NCBI GenBank assembly: GCA_043775015.1
Contig: JAYVSV010000068.1
Span: forward strand, 1 to 64,000
DNA length: 64,000 nucleotides
Reading direction: 5' to 3'
Source of the DNA: CANJXF01 sp043775015
GTDB lineage: Bacteria; Verrucomicrobiota; Verrucomicrobiia; Limisphaerales; CANJXF01
Shown: piece by piece, positions 8,559 to 16,666 of the stretch
How the letters are laid out: the number at the start of each line of letters is the position of its first letter
Position numbering within the stretch: the first letter of the stretch is position 1
The notes under the pieces: model-generated
The model's input: only the letters and a program-made list of their open reading frames with translations
The model's database searches: none
Told to the model about the DNA's origin: nothing
Made by a program: the position numbers and the translations under genes

Positions 8559-9866
8559 TTAGACCGCAATTGTCTTGCCCGGAATCGCGATCGCATAACG
8601 ACCATTTTTATCGGGCAACGTTGGCGGATTTGCATCCCACGCAAAAACTTTCGGCATCAAATCGATTTTCGAATTAATCGCATCATCCCATTCGATCGCT
8701 TTTCCAGAATAAGTTGCCATGCGTCCCATGATCGAAGTCATGGTGCTGTGCGCGCCGTTTTCCGCTTCGTTGTAAGGTTTGTCGGTGCGGATGGCTTTGA
8801 ACAAGTCGTTGTGCTCCTGCTGATACGGATCAAGCGCGCCTTGTTTGTCAAATTTCCACGGATTCGCTCCACGAATGATGTGGCCGCTGACATCGCAATT
8901 ACCTTTCGTGCCAATGACATGTTCGGAAACGCTGCTCCAGACTCCTTCAATGTGTTCGCATTGGCTGAAAAGGCGGGAGCCGTCGGCGTATTCATATTCC
9001 ACCGCGTGATGGTCGAAAATTTCGCCGTGATCAATTCCGGTGCGGACCTGGCGCCCACCCATTCCGTGACAACGAACCGGGTGACCTTTTTTCACCCAAT
9101 TGATCACGTCCAAATTGTGGATGTGTTGTTCGTTGATATGATCGCCGCAGAGCCAGTTGAAATAATACCAATTGCGCATTTGATATTCCATTTCGGTTTG
9201 GCCGGCTTGACGAGCGCGCACCCAAACTCCGCCGCCGTTCCAATAACAACGCATCGCCACGATGTCGCCGATGGCACCGGCGTGCAGTCGTTCCATCGTT
9301 TCGAGGTAGCCGAGTTGATGATGACGTTGCAAACCAACGCCGACTTTTAGATTTTTTTGTTTCGCTTCAGCGGCGGCAGCGAGAACGCGACGAACCCCGG
9401 GAGCATCGACTGCGACGGGCTTCTCCATGAAAACATGTTTGCCTTGCTTGACCGCTTCTTCGAAATGAATCGGGCGAAAACCGGGAGACGTTGCCAGAAT
9501 CACCACATCGGCGAGAGCGATCGCCTTCTTGTAAGCGTCGAAGCCGACAAAGCGATTTTCTTCTGGAACCGCAACTTTGTCGCCGTGCTCTTTGCGCAAG
9601 TTGTTGAGGCAGTTTTCCAAGTTGTTTTGAAACGCATCCGCGATGGCTACGAGTTTCAGATTGCTGTCCGCACTGAGCGCCTGATTCGCCGCACCGGAAC
9701 CGCGACCGCCGCAGCCGATCAACGCGATTTTCAGAGTGCCATTGTTTTGGGCAAAGGCTTTGGTACCGGCCAGCAGCGAACTGCCAATCGCCGCCGTTGC
9801 GGTTGTTTTGATGAAGTCCCGGCGCGTGAAATTGCTGTCGGGCATTTGAGGTTCGTTTGGATTCAT
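8559..9866 (-). CDS. Tat-exported Gfo/Idh/MocA-family oxidoreductase
   Basis: About 435 residues from the ATG at 9866; a start at 9905 would add 13 residues ahead of the signal. The N-terminus has a twin-arginine signal (FTRRDFIKTTATAAIGSSLL), so the protein is probably exported folded with its nucleotide. A Rossmann motif IALIGCGGRGSGAA follows, then FEEAVKQGKHVFMEKPVAVD with the family EKP and a C-terminal alpha/beta domain. Members use NAD(P) to oxidise or reduce sugars, inositols or related compounds; the substrate cannot be read here. It lies 22 bases downstream of the cytochrome-SUMF gene on the same strand, so the two probably form one unit. Confidence 0.88.
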   Translation of the reverse strand: MNPNEPQMPDSNFTRRDFIKTTATAAIGSSLLAGTKAFAQNNGTLKIALIGCGGRGSGAANQALSADSNLKLVAIADAFQNNLENCLNNLRKEHGDKVAVPEENRFVGFDAYKKAIALADVVILATSPGFRPIHFEEAVKQGKHVFMEKPVAVDAPGVRRVLAAAAEAKQKNLKVGVGLQRHHQLGYLETMERLHAGAIGDIVAMRCYWNGGGVWVRARQAGQTEMEYQMRNWYYFNWLCGDHINEQHIHNLDVINWVKKGHPVRCHGMGGRQVRTGIDHGEIFDHHAVEYEYADGSRLFSQCEHIEGVWSSVSEHVIGTKGNCDVSGHIIRGANPWKFDKQGALDPYQQEHNDLFKAIRTDKPYNEAENGAHSTMTSIMGRMATYSGKAIEWDDAINSKIDLMPKVFAWDANPPTLPDKNGRYAIAIPGKTIAV

Positions 9867-9888
9867 GTTTTGAAGTAAAAGGGTTTTC

Positions 9889-11439
9889 TTATTCTCTTTC
9901 AACACCGCTGTTCCAATATTTTTTCATTTCTTCGGCGCTCGGAACTTTGAGCGGTCGAACAATTCGGAAGCCGAGAAACTGCGCGTCGGTCAAATACCAG
10001 ATGCTTTTGGGCAACTGCGGATCTTGCATTTTCCAATCCTTGGTGGAGGCGCGTCGCACCGCACTGCGCAGCTTTTCCGGTTTGTCATCCCACGATCCGC
10101 CGCGCGCTGAATGCGGGTAGGGATTAGTCGCCTTGTTCCAAGGATTTTCCGCAACCGCATTCGCGAATTGCTTGTAGAATTCCGGGTCGTAACCGTCGAT
10201 TGTCCATTCAGCCACATTGCCGTGCATGTCGTGCAAACCCCATGGATTCGCCTTTTTCTTGCCGACCTTCTGATATTTATAATCGCTGTTTGCGGCGTGC
10301 CATGCGTAGTCGCCTAGTTGCGCTACATCGTCGCCAAATGAATAAGTCGTTGTCGTTCCGGCTCGGCAGGCGTATTCCCATTCTGCTTCCGTGGGCAGAC
10401 GATAGAAGTGCCCGGTTTTTGCGCTGAGCCACTGGCAATATTTATTCGCGCCGTGTTGGGTCATGCTGATTGCAGGAAAACCATTTTTGCCCATGCCGAA
10501 ACTCATCTCGACATACGGCTTCGTCGGTTTGGTAACGGCGTCGGCGGTTTCACTGATGTAAGTGCCATCGGCCTCTTTCTTTTTCTCAGCGGGATACATG
10601 AACAATTCGTATTCGTCCCAGGTCACTTCGCATTTGCCCATCCAGAACGGGGAAAGCTTTACCTTGTGCTGAGGGCCTTCGTCGGGCTTGCGGCTCGCTT
10701 CCGCGTCGGGACTGCCCATCGTGAATTCGCCGCTCGGGATGGGTAAGAGGTCAAACGCCACCTCGGTGCCTGGAATGATTTCCCTGATCTTTTTCATTTC
10801 CGCTTCCGTGTTTTCCTTTGAAGCAGCGAGAATGCTTTTGTGAATTTCGGCGACCACCGTCATTTCCGGGTCTTGAATCGGCCCGCCCGCTCCGCCGAGT
10901 TTCACACCCTCGGGCCAGACCGCGCCTTGTTCAACCCAAAGCTTTAAGTCGGCAATGGCTGTTTCTGAGAGCGGTCCGCCTTTTTCGAGAATCGGTTTAA
11001 TGTCCCGGGCGAAATCAATTTTCTTCACGTTGACCAGCGTTAAATCGTCCGGCCACTTCGCACCTTCTGCGATCCATTGGCGAATAATTTCCGTCTGCGC
11101 TTTTGGCAACGGGCCACCTTTATCCTTGGGCGGCATCACCCGCTTGTTGTCTGCGGCGAGGATCATGTAAGTGTAAATCTTGCTTTTGTCCGCGTCGCCC
11201 GGCACGAGGTCGCTTCCCTTTTCGCCACCTTTCAGAGCGTCTGCCTTGGTCGAAAGATCGAATTCACCATTTTCGTGCGCGTTCTTTTTGCCGTGGCAGG
11301 AAAGACAATTCATTTCCAGAATCGGTTTTACTTCTTTGACGAAATCGACCGCCGCGTGAGCGGATTGTGGAGAAAAGGTGCAAGCCAGAAGCGAAAGAAC
11401 AGCCGTCCCGGTTAAAGCGAGTGAAGATTTATTTTTCAT
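9889..11439 (-). CDS. Cytochrome c plus SUMF-domain secreted protein
   Basis: About 516 residues from the ATG at 11439, with a signal peptide ending near SAHA. A PSCyt1-type cytochrome domain follows with haem motif CLSCH (about residue 48) and MPPKDKGGPL. A second copy of the same domain then begins (FARDIKPILEKGG) but jumps straight to its tail, so the part that would hold CxxCH is missing. The C-terminal 300 residues are a sulfatase-modifying-factor/FGE-like fold (SGEFTMGSPDAEASR, LPTEAEWEYACRAGT, MHGNVAEW, ARGGSW). The two active-site cysteines of true formylglycine-generating enzymes, expected just after the GGSW segment, are absent (DDKPEKLRSAVRRAS), so it is unlikely to activate sulfatases. 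Confidence 0.85.
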   Translation of the reverse strand: MKNKSSLALTGTAVLSLLACTFSPQSAHAAVDFVKEVKPILEMNCLSCHGKKNAHENGEFDLSTKADALKGGEKGSDLVPGDADKSKIYTYMILAADNKRVMPPKDKGGPLPKAQTEIIRQWIAEGAKWPDDLTLVNVKKIDFARDIKPILEKGGPLSETAIADLKLWVEQGAVWPEGVKLGGAGGPIQDPEMTVVAEIHKSILAASKENTEAEMKKIREIIPGTEVAFDLLPIPSGEFTMGSPDAEASRKPDEGPQHKVKLSPFWMGKCEVTWDEYELFMYPAEKKKEADGTYISETADAVTKPTKPYVEMSFGMGKNGFPAISMTQHGANKYCQWLSAKTGHFYRLPTEAEWEYACRAGTTTTYSFGDDVAQLGDYAWHAANSDYKYQKVGKKKANPWGLHDMHGNVAEWTIDGYDPEFYKQFANAVAENPWNKATNPYPHSARGGSWDDKPEKLRSAVRRASTKDWKMQDPQLPKSIWYLTDAQFLGFRIVRPLKVPSAEEMKKYWNSGVERE

Positions 11440-11556
11440 TTCAATAATGCAATGGGCCAATTTTTCACGGCGACCAATTCAATGTCAATCTTGCATCAAA
11501 GTGAGACTGAAACGATCTGCCTTGATTCAAAACATTTTTTACGATTCGTGACTTCT

Positions 11557-11638
11557 GCAAATTGTGTAGCGGCGTCTCGGCAGAACGTCGCATTCATCCC
11601 ATTCCACAATTTGCGGCTCTCTGCCGAGACGCCGCTAC
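11557..11638. repeat. Interlocked inverted repeats (possible pseudoknot)
   Basis: An 18-bp arm GTAGCGGCGTCTCGGCAG (11566-11583) is perfectly repeated in inverted form at 11621-11638. A second pair, GCAAATTGTG (11557-11566) and CACAATTTGC (11605-11614), is also a perfect inverted repeat, but its arms interleave with the first pair rather than nest. The order X-Y-X'-Y' is that of an H-type pseudoknot. The element occupies the 270-base gap upstream of two divergent genes. Confidence 0.75.
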
Positions 11639-11707
11639 GACCGCAAGAGGCTTTTGCAAAGATTTTGCGTTGCAACTTTGGCGGACTGCCGCACTTTTGG
11701 AGTTGGG

Positions 11708-12697
11708 ATGAATTTGAAGAAATTGATATTGGCCGTCGCAGTTTTTCTGGTGTTGCTCGTCGCGGCTTTTCTTTTCATCAAACCACCGCCACTACCGCAG
11801 ATTAAATTGCCGAATCCGAACGGCTACGATGATCTGGTCAAGGCGGGTGAAATGTTTGTCGGAGAAAGGCCCGATTGTAATTTCAACAACAGTGACTGCA
11901 TCGAGGATTGGAAGGCGTTTTTTGAAAAGAACAGCGAAGCATTAAAGATGGTTCGTATCGGATTGAGTCGGGAATCGCGTGTGCCAATTGATCCTACGAA
12001 TACCATTCGCGAATTATCTCTTTTGAAATTATTGGCTCAAATTTTGCCTGCGGAGGGAATGGTGGCCGAAAAAGGGAATCGTTTGGATGATGCAATTACG
12101 AGCTATCTGGGTGTGATTCGTTTGAGCCAGCAGATGCATGGAGGAACGGCAGTCTACGCTCCTGTCAGTCTGGCCATTGAGTCGATTGGAATGCAGCCAC
12201 TACGAAATGTGGTTAACACCATGACAGCCGAACAAAGACGAAGAGTTATCACAGCTTTAACTGAAATGTATTCCAACCGCGAAACGTTTGATGAAGTGAT
12301 GGCAATGGATAAAATTTGGGAACGGCAATCCTCAACGTTAAGTGATAAAATTCAGAGTGTGCGTTTCTTTTTCTCGTCCAGAGATGTCGAACGGAAATTA
12401 AATTTAATGATGAAGGCTCGTCAAACGCGAATGGGTCTGATGTTGATTGATCTGGCGGTCCGCAATCACGAAACGGAACAAGGTTCTCCTCCGAAGACGC
12501 TGCACGGATTGGTTCCAAAATATTTGCCCTTCTTGCCCAAAGACAATTTTAGCGGAAACGATTTTATCTATCGCCCGCAGTCGAACGGCTTCCAACTTTA
12601 CAGCATCGGTTATGACGGAAAAGATGACGGCGGAAAACCATTGTCTGATAGAACGACAGCAGCAAAAGGCGACATGCTGAACACCTCGCCGTTTTAA
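11708..12697 (+). CDS. Membrane-anchored protein of unknown function
   Basis: About 329 residues from the ATG at 11708, placed just before a hydrophobic anchor (MNLKKLILAVAVFLVLLVAAFLF); an upstream ATG at 11654 would put 18 polar residues ahead of it. The rest is mostly helical and probably periplasmic. The C-terminus carries PKYLPFLPKDNF, then FQLYSIGYDGKDDGGKP. The same arrangement (ELIPEFLPKLPWD, then FVIYSVGEDGVDDGG) occurs in the protein at 17722-19110, so the two belong to one family. The DG-x-DDGG tail resembles the calcium-binding tail of type II secretion pseudopilins, but the N-terminal prepilin motif is missing. Confidence 0.68.
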   Translation: MNLKKLILAVAVFLVLLVAAFLFIKPPPLPQIKLPNPNGYDDLVKAGEMFVGERPDCNFNNSDCIEDWKAFFEKNSEALKMVRIGLSRESRVPIDPTNTIRELSLLKLLAQILPAEGMVAEKGNRLDDAITSYLGVIRLSQQMHGGTAVYAPVSLAIESIGMQPLRNVVNTMTAEQRRRVITALTEMYSNRETFDEVMAMDKIWERQSSTLSDKIQSVRFFFSSRDVERKLNLMMKARQTRMGLMLIDLAVRNHETEQGSPPKTLHGLVPKYLPFLPKDNFSGNDFIYRPQSNGFQLYSIGYDGKDDGGKPLSDRTTAAKGDMLNTSPF

Positions 12698-12734
12698 ACG
12701 ACCGCTCGCCCCCAATCTGATTTTTAATTTTCCT

Positions 12735-13619
12735 CTATCCTCGCAGGTAAACGTAAACCGCAAATACGACGGCCGCTAAACCGGCGGCGGCGGCAATCGA
12801 CCAGAGAAAGTTCCGTTTTTGTGCGGCAATGGCCAGAGTAGAAATGATCACTGCCATTTGCGCGGCGAGCATCCCGTAGAAAAACTTCGAACTGCGTCGA
12901 TGATGCCGCTCAGCGGAAATGTTGTTCTTGCGGACCTGAAGTTCCAGAAGATTGGCGATGGTTTGGCTCAGGCGCGCTTCGGCGTCATAACGGGCGGAGT
13001 TGTAGTGCAGTCGCGCCACCGTGAAGCTGGCGCTCGCCGCCTTATCGGCAACCACTGATTTTTCCAGTTGATCAATTGATTGATTAACGGGCTTGGTGGC
13101 CGAGTCGAAAGCGATGCTGCGCTCCCTCGCTGCAGTCAGCGCGGCCGCGAGAGAATCGGGCGTCACACTGGCCAGCAGTTGCACAATTTCTTCCTCCGGC
13201 TTTTGTGTTTCGATGGCTTCGAGTGCGGCTTGCATCGGCGCGGCCAATGGCGCAGCGGCTGGAATCTCAGGCAACGAACTTTTTTGCAACGCGGCAATCA
13301 CGCTGGCTCCAGCCGAAGCTGGTAATCGCGCAAAATCCAACGGTTGAATCGCGGCGGTCACGCTCAAAAGATCGAGCGTGTTGTGCTGAAGTGCGCTTCG
13401 CAATTTTTTCGCCTGGAAATAACTCCATTGATCGCCCGCCTTGGATTGTTGCTGTGCAGCCAGCGAACGGTCGTATTGAGCGCGAGTCATTTCGCTTGAG
13501 GACAATCCCGCGAGCATCGTGGCGATCACAGTCATGATCACCGGCGTTGCGCTAAAAATTTTGCCCCATTTGGTCTGGGGCAGGTCGGCTTTAAGTTCGT
13601 CTGGTAATATTGTTTTCAA
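12735..13619 (-). CDS. DUF4337 family membrane protein
   Basis: A 294-residue protein of the DUF4337 type. The first hydrophobic segment (about residues 26-45, ATPVIMTVIATMLAGLSS) is followed by the characteristic run in which residues around AAQQQSKAGDQWSYFQAKKLR align with the family. A long helical, alanine-rich region comes next, and two C-terminal helices (MLAAQMAVIISTLAIAA and FLWSIAAAAGLAAVVFAVYVY). Function is unknown in the family. It is convergent with the preceding gene and divergent from the MEKHLA gene. Confidence 0.75.
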   Translation of the reverse strand: MKTILPDELKADLPQTKWGKIFSATPVIMTVIATMLAGLSSSEMTRAQYDRSLAAQQQSKAGDQWSYFQAKKLRSALQHNTLDLLSVTAAIQPLDFARLPASAGASVIAALQKSSLPEIPAAAPLAAPMQAALEAIETQKPEEEIVQLLASVTPDSLAAALTAARERSIAFDSATKPVNQSIDQLEKSVVADKAASASFTVARLHYNSARYDAEARLSQTIANLLELQVRKNNISAERHHRRSSKFFYGMLAAQMAVIISTLAIAAQKRNFLWSIAAAAGLAAVVFAVYVYLRG

Positions 13620-13721
13620 ATGGTTGGCGTTTCAAAACGACGGGAACGGCACCGGAATTTCGGTGCACTTCACGCAAATTTCTTCGGCGGGTTTAATCAG
13701 ACTGGCTGAGGAGAGTCAAGG

Positions 13722-14303
13722 GTGTTCACGCAGGAATTGCTCGCATGGGCGAACTCGCAGACGATCAGAATCAACGGCGCTTCCAAGAGTGTTGCGCCCG
13801 AATGCGAGGCAATTCATGATTTCGCTGTGACAGACGACGTCGCTCATATTTTGGAAATGGATTTTGTCATCCTGCACTCCGTTTGTCTCGCCCGCAGCTT
13901 GAAGCACTGGACGGGGCGCGAGTTGTTACCCAGCCTTTCCGACGAGCGCGAATTGGCGCAAAAGATTTTTGAAGCGCCTTTCGTTCTCGTCTCACATGGC
14001 ACCGAGACCGACCCGATTTTAAACTACGGCAATCGCGCTGCCCTCGAACTCTGGGAAATGTCGTGGTCGGAATTCACGAGCACGCCGTCACGGCTCACAG
14101 CGGAAGCGCCCAATCGCGAGGAGCGTGCGCGCTTGCTCTCAGCGGTCACGGAGCGCGGGTATATCGATGATTATTCCGGCGTGCGCATTTCAAAAGCCGG
14201 ACGACGCTTTCGCATCGAGCGCGCGACCGTCTGGAATTTGACCAGCGAGATTGGCCAGCCTTGCGGACAGGCGGCGATGTTTGATCGCTGGCAATTTTTG
14301 TAA
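13722..14303 (+). CDS. MEKHLA-domain protein
   Basis: Up to 193 residues from a GTG at 13722. The recognisable part begins around the ATG at 13857 and holds the MEKHLA/PAS-like domain: WTGRELLP, APFVLVSHGTETDPILNYGN, ALELWEMSW, PSRLTAEAPNREERARLL, YSGVRISKAGRRFRIERATVWN and GQAAMFD at the C-terminus. In plants the domain occurs in HD-ZIP III regulators; bacterial stand-alone versions are of unknown function. The first 45 residues match nothing I know, so the start is uncertain. The product has no signal peptide and is presumably cytosolic. Confidence 0.8.
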   Translation: MFTQELLAWANSQTIRINGASKSVAPECEAIHDFAVTDDVAHILEMDFVILHSVCLARSLKHWTGRELLPSLSDERELAQKIFEAPFVLVSHGTETDPILNYGNRAALELWEMSWSEFTSTPSRLTAEAPNREERARLLSAVTERGYIDDYSGVRISKAGRRFRIERATVWNLTSEIGQPCGQAAMFDRWQFL

Positions 14304-14416
14304 CTTGCGGGAATTTGATTTTAGCCGCGCCCGCTCGGAGAAATTGGGAAAAGTGGAAAAGTAATTGTCTCACCAATTCATTTGACAGCATCGCGCTCAT
14401 CCGGCGCAATTGAGCC

Positions 14417-15199
14417 ATGAATTTTCAAATTTTTTCTGCTGCGGCTCTCGCGGCTTTGCTCATTGGCGTAACCGGTTGCGCGACCTCAACCAAAATGACG
14501 GCCGACACCCGTTGTTATGAAATGCGTGTGTATTATGCGCCGCCCGGAAAACTCGATGATCTCCACGCGCGTTTTCGCGATCATACCACGAAGCTTTTCA
14601 AAAAACACGGGATCGAAAACATCGGTTATTGGGTGCCAGTGGATAATCAGGAGAACAAGTTAGTTTACGTGCTTCGCTACCCGACCCGCGATGCGCGCGA
14701 TGTTTCATGGAAAGCGTTCATGGCCGATCCTGAATGGAAAGCGGCCCAGAAAAAAAGCGAAATCAACGGAAAAATTGTCGCCAAAGTGGAACAGACTTTT
14801 CTGCAACCAACCGATTTCTCACCCATGATTAAAACAGGCAATATGGCAAAAGGCGGCGTCTTTGAACTGCGCACTTACACCACGCCTCCCGGATTGCTGC
14901 CGAATCTTGACGCCCGTTTTCGCGATCACACTGTCGCTCTTTTCAAAAAACATGGAATGAAGAACTGGGCCTATTTCCATAAAACGCCGAAGCAACCAGA
15001 GGCAGAGAACACGCTCATCTATTTTCTCGCGCACAAATCGCAGGATGCCGCGAAAGCCTCCTTCGATGCGTTCCGCCAAGACCCGGACTGGGTGGTCGCG
15101 CGCGATGCGAGCGAGAAAAATGCGGGCGGTTCGTTGACGATCAAAGACGGGGTTAAATCCGTTTTCCTCGTCCCGACGGATTATTCGCCGACAAAATAA
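14417..15199 (+). CDS. Tandem NIPSNAP-domain lipoprotein
   Basis: A 260-residue protein with a lipoprotein signal (LLIGVTGCATS, lipidated cysteine near residue 21). Two NIPSNAP repeats follow: YEMRVYYAPPGKLDDLHARF with FKKHGIENIGYW, and FELRTYTTPPGLLPNLDARF with FKKHGMKNWAYF. Each ends in a D-P-x-W segment (MADPEWKAA; RQDPDWVVA). NIPSNAP domains have a ferredoxin-like dimeric alpha/beta barrel fold; the bacterial exported versions have no defined activity. The two halves are clearly an internal duplication. It ends 8 bases from a convergent gene. Confidence 0.88.
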   Translation: MNFQIFSAAALAALLIGVTGCATSTKMTADTRCYEMRVYYAPPGKLDDLHARFRDHTTKLFKKHGIENIGYWVPVDNQENKLVYVLRYPTRDARDVSWKAFMADPEWKAAQKKSEINGKIVAKVEQTFLQPTDFSPMIKTGNMAKGGVFELRTYTTPPGLLPNLDARFRDHTVALFKKHGMKNWAYFHKTPKQPEAENTLIYFLAHKSQDAAKASFDAFRQDPDWVVARDASEKNAGGSLTIKDGVKSVFLVPTDYSPTK

Positions 15200-15207
15200 A
15201 GCGGTGG

Positions 15208-15567
15208 TTAAAGCACGGGCGGTCCGTAGCTCGCGTCTCCAAACGCGAGAATCGGATAAAAGATGAACGGCAGAAAAAACAGGCCGACCCCGAAAGCAGC
15301 GCCTTTGCCGAAACCTTCCGCAACGCCCAGCGCCACCAAGAAAGCGACCACTACATTGACCAGCGGAATAAACAACAGGATTAACCACCAGCCGGGCTTG
15401 CCTGCGATTTTACAGAGCAGATAAACGTTATAGATTGGAATGAAAGCTCCCCAACCTGGTTGACCAGCTTTCGTGAAAACTTTCCACATCGCGACGATAA
15501 TCAGAACGAGGATCGCTAAAGGGATGAGTAGGCCGAGACCTGAACCTGAATCGCCAGTGTTATTCAT
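15208..15567 (-). CDS. DUF5684-like small membrane protein
   Basis: A 119-residue protein with three or four hydrophobic segments: LLIPLAILVLIIVAMWKVF, GWWLILLFIPLVNVVVAFLVALGVA and GVGLFFLPFIFYPILAFG. Between them are the family landmarks KAGQPGWGAFIPIYNVYLLCKIAGKPGWW, split here by the loop, and the ending LAFGDASY. These are typical of DUF5684 proteins, sometimes seen fused to signal peptidase. Function unknown. It is convergent with the NIPSNAP gene and appears monocistronic. Confidence 0.78.
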   Translation of the reverse strand: MNNTGDSGSGLGLLIPLAILVLIIVAMWKVFTKAGQPGWGAFIPIYNVYLLCKIAGKPGWWLILLFIPLVNVVVAFLVALGVAEGFGKGAAFGVGLFFLPFIFYPILAFGDASYGPPVL

Positions 15568-15685
15568 GTTATTTTTTTGAGTTGAGGTTTACGAGTTTTA
15601 CCAAAGTTTTGAATTTGTCGTTTGCTGCGCGGCATCAGACAGGGACTTGTTCACGGCGTCAAATACATTTCACGCCGCCCACGGA

Positions 15686-16642
15686 TTACTTCGGCATCTT
15701 CAAATCGGCCAAAGCTCGGCCTTCGCGTTTGCGAATGGTCGCTTCAACTTTCGGAACGTACATTTGCGTTTCGGCAGGTAGGCGGTGCGCAATTTCGTCG
15801 AAGGTGCGCGCTTTCTGTTTTCGCAGGAGTTCAGCGACGCGACCTTCGCCCGCGTTGTAAGCGGCCAAAGTCAGTCGCCAATCACCGAATCGATTATGCA
15901 ACTGCCGCAAATAATGAGCGGCCGCTCGGGCGTTTTTATCGGGTTGCAAACGTTCGTCGCGCAAGAATCCAACCGAAAGATCCAGGCTGCGCGCCGTCGC
16001 CGGCATAAGTTGAAACAAACCAGCCGCGCCAGCCGGACTCCGCGCCTTCGCGTCGAAGGACGACTCCACTTCGGCCAGCCAAACCAACTCGGGCGGCACT
16101 CGTTCCGCGAGGAAAATTTTCTTCAATTGCGCAACTTGCTGAAACGCCAGCGACGGCATCGGACGTTGTTCGATCACTTCAATCCAAGCTTTGCGTTCGA
16201 CCTTTGGCAACGGTTGCACGAGGCGGGTTGTGTTGGTGGAAACGGGGTTCGCGTCTTTGCGTAATTTTTCTGCGACCTCAAAATAATCGAGACGCGATTT
16301 CAGCCACACGGCGTAAGGCTGGGTTTCCTCGAACTGCTGGAGGAGGGGAAGGATTTGCGCCGCCGTCTCGCGCAATGAGCCAAGGTCATAAACGTAAGTT
16401 CCTTGAAATTGCCGCTCCAACTCCACGAGAAATTTTCGCGCTCGTTCTGCATCAAGGCCGAGAGCATCCAGCACCGAGTCATCCACGTTCTCGCGCAAAA
16501 ATTGATTCGCCGAATCAATCACCTCGGCTGGTACAATCAATTGATCCTGGGCAAGGGCGCTGCCCGCAAAAAACATCGCGCCCAGAAAAATCCAAACGAA
16601 TTTCACAGACGCATGGTATCTGTTCTCGATTGAAAAGCGCAT
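15686..16642 (-). CDS. Lytic transglycosylase (SLT domain)
   Basis: Up to 318 residues. The first ATG (16642) puts 12 residues before the signal sequence; a GTG at 16606 (KFVWIFLGAMFFAGSALAQ) may be the real start. After a helical region the SLT-type catalytic domain spans about 165-300: PPELVWLAEVESSFD with the catalytic glutamate, SPAGAAGLFQLMPATARSL, HYLRQLHNRFGDWRLTLAAYNAGEGRV and ETQMYVPKV. The enzyme cleaves the MurNAc-GlcNAc bond of peptidoglycan with 1,6-anhydro ring formation in the periplasm. No LysM repeats are seen. It is divergent from rsmH, 24 bases away. Confidence 0.9.
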   Translation of the reverse strand: MRFSIENRYHASVKFVWIFLGAMFFAGSALAQDQLIVPAEVIDSANQFLRENVDDSVLDALGLDAERARKFLVELERQFQGTYVYDLGSLRETAAQILPLLQQFEETQPYAVWLKSRLDYFEVAEKLRKDANPVSTNTTRLVQPLPKVERKAWIEVIEQRPMPSLAFQQVAQLKKIFLAERVPPELVWLAEVESSFDAKARSPAGAAGLFQLMPATARSLDLSVGFLRDERLQPDKNARAAAHYLRQLHNRFGDWRLTLAAYNAGEGRVAELLRKQKARTFDEIAHRLPAETQMYVPKVEATIRKREGRALADLKMPK

Positions 16643-16666
16643 CGTTTAAATCAAACTAAGCCTCAC

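Noticed and set aside
9889..11439. The SUMF protein as the formylglycine-generating enzyme for the sulfatase
   Set aside because: The two catalytic cysteines of the family are absent where they should be.
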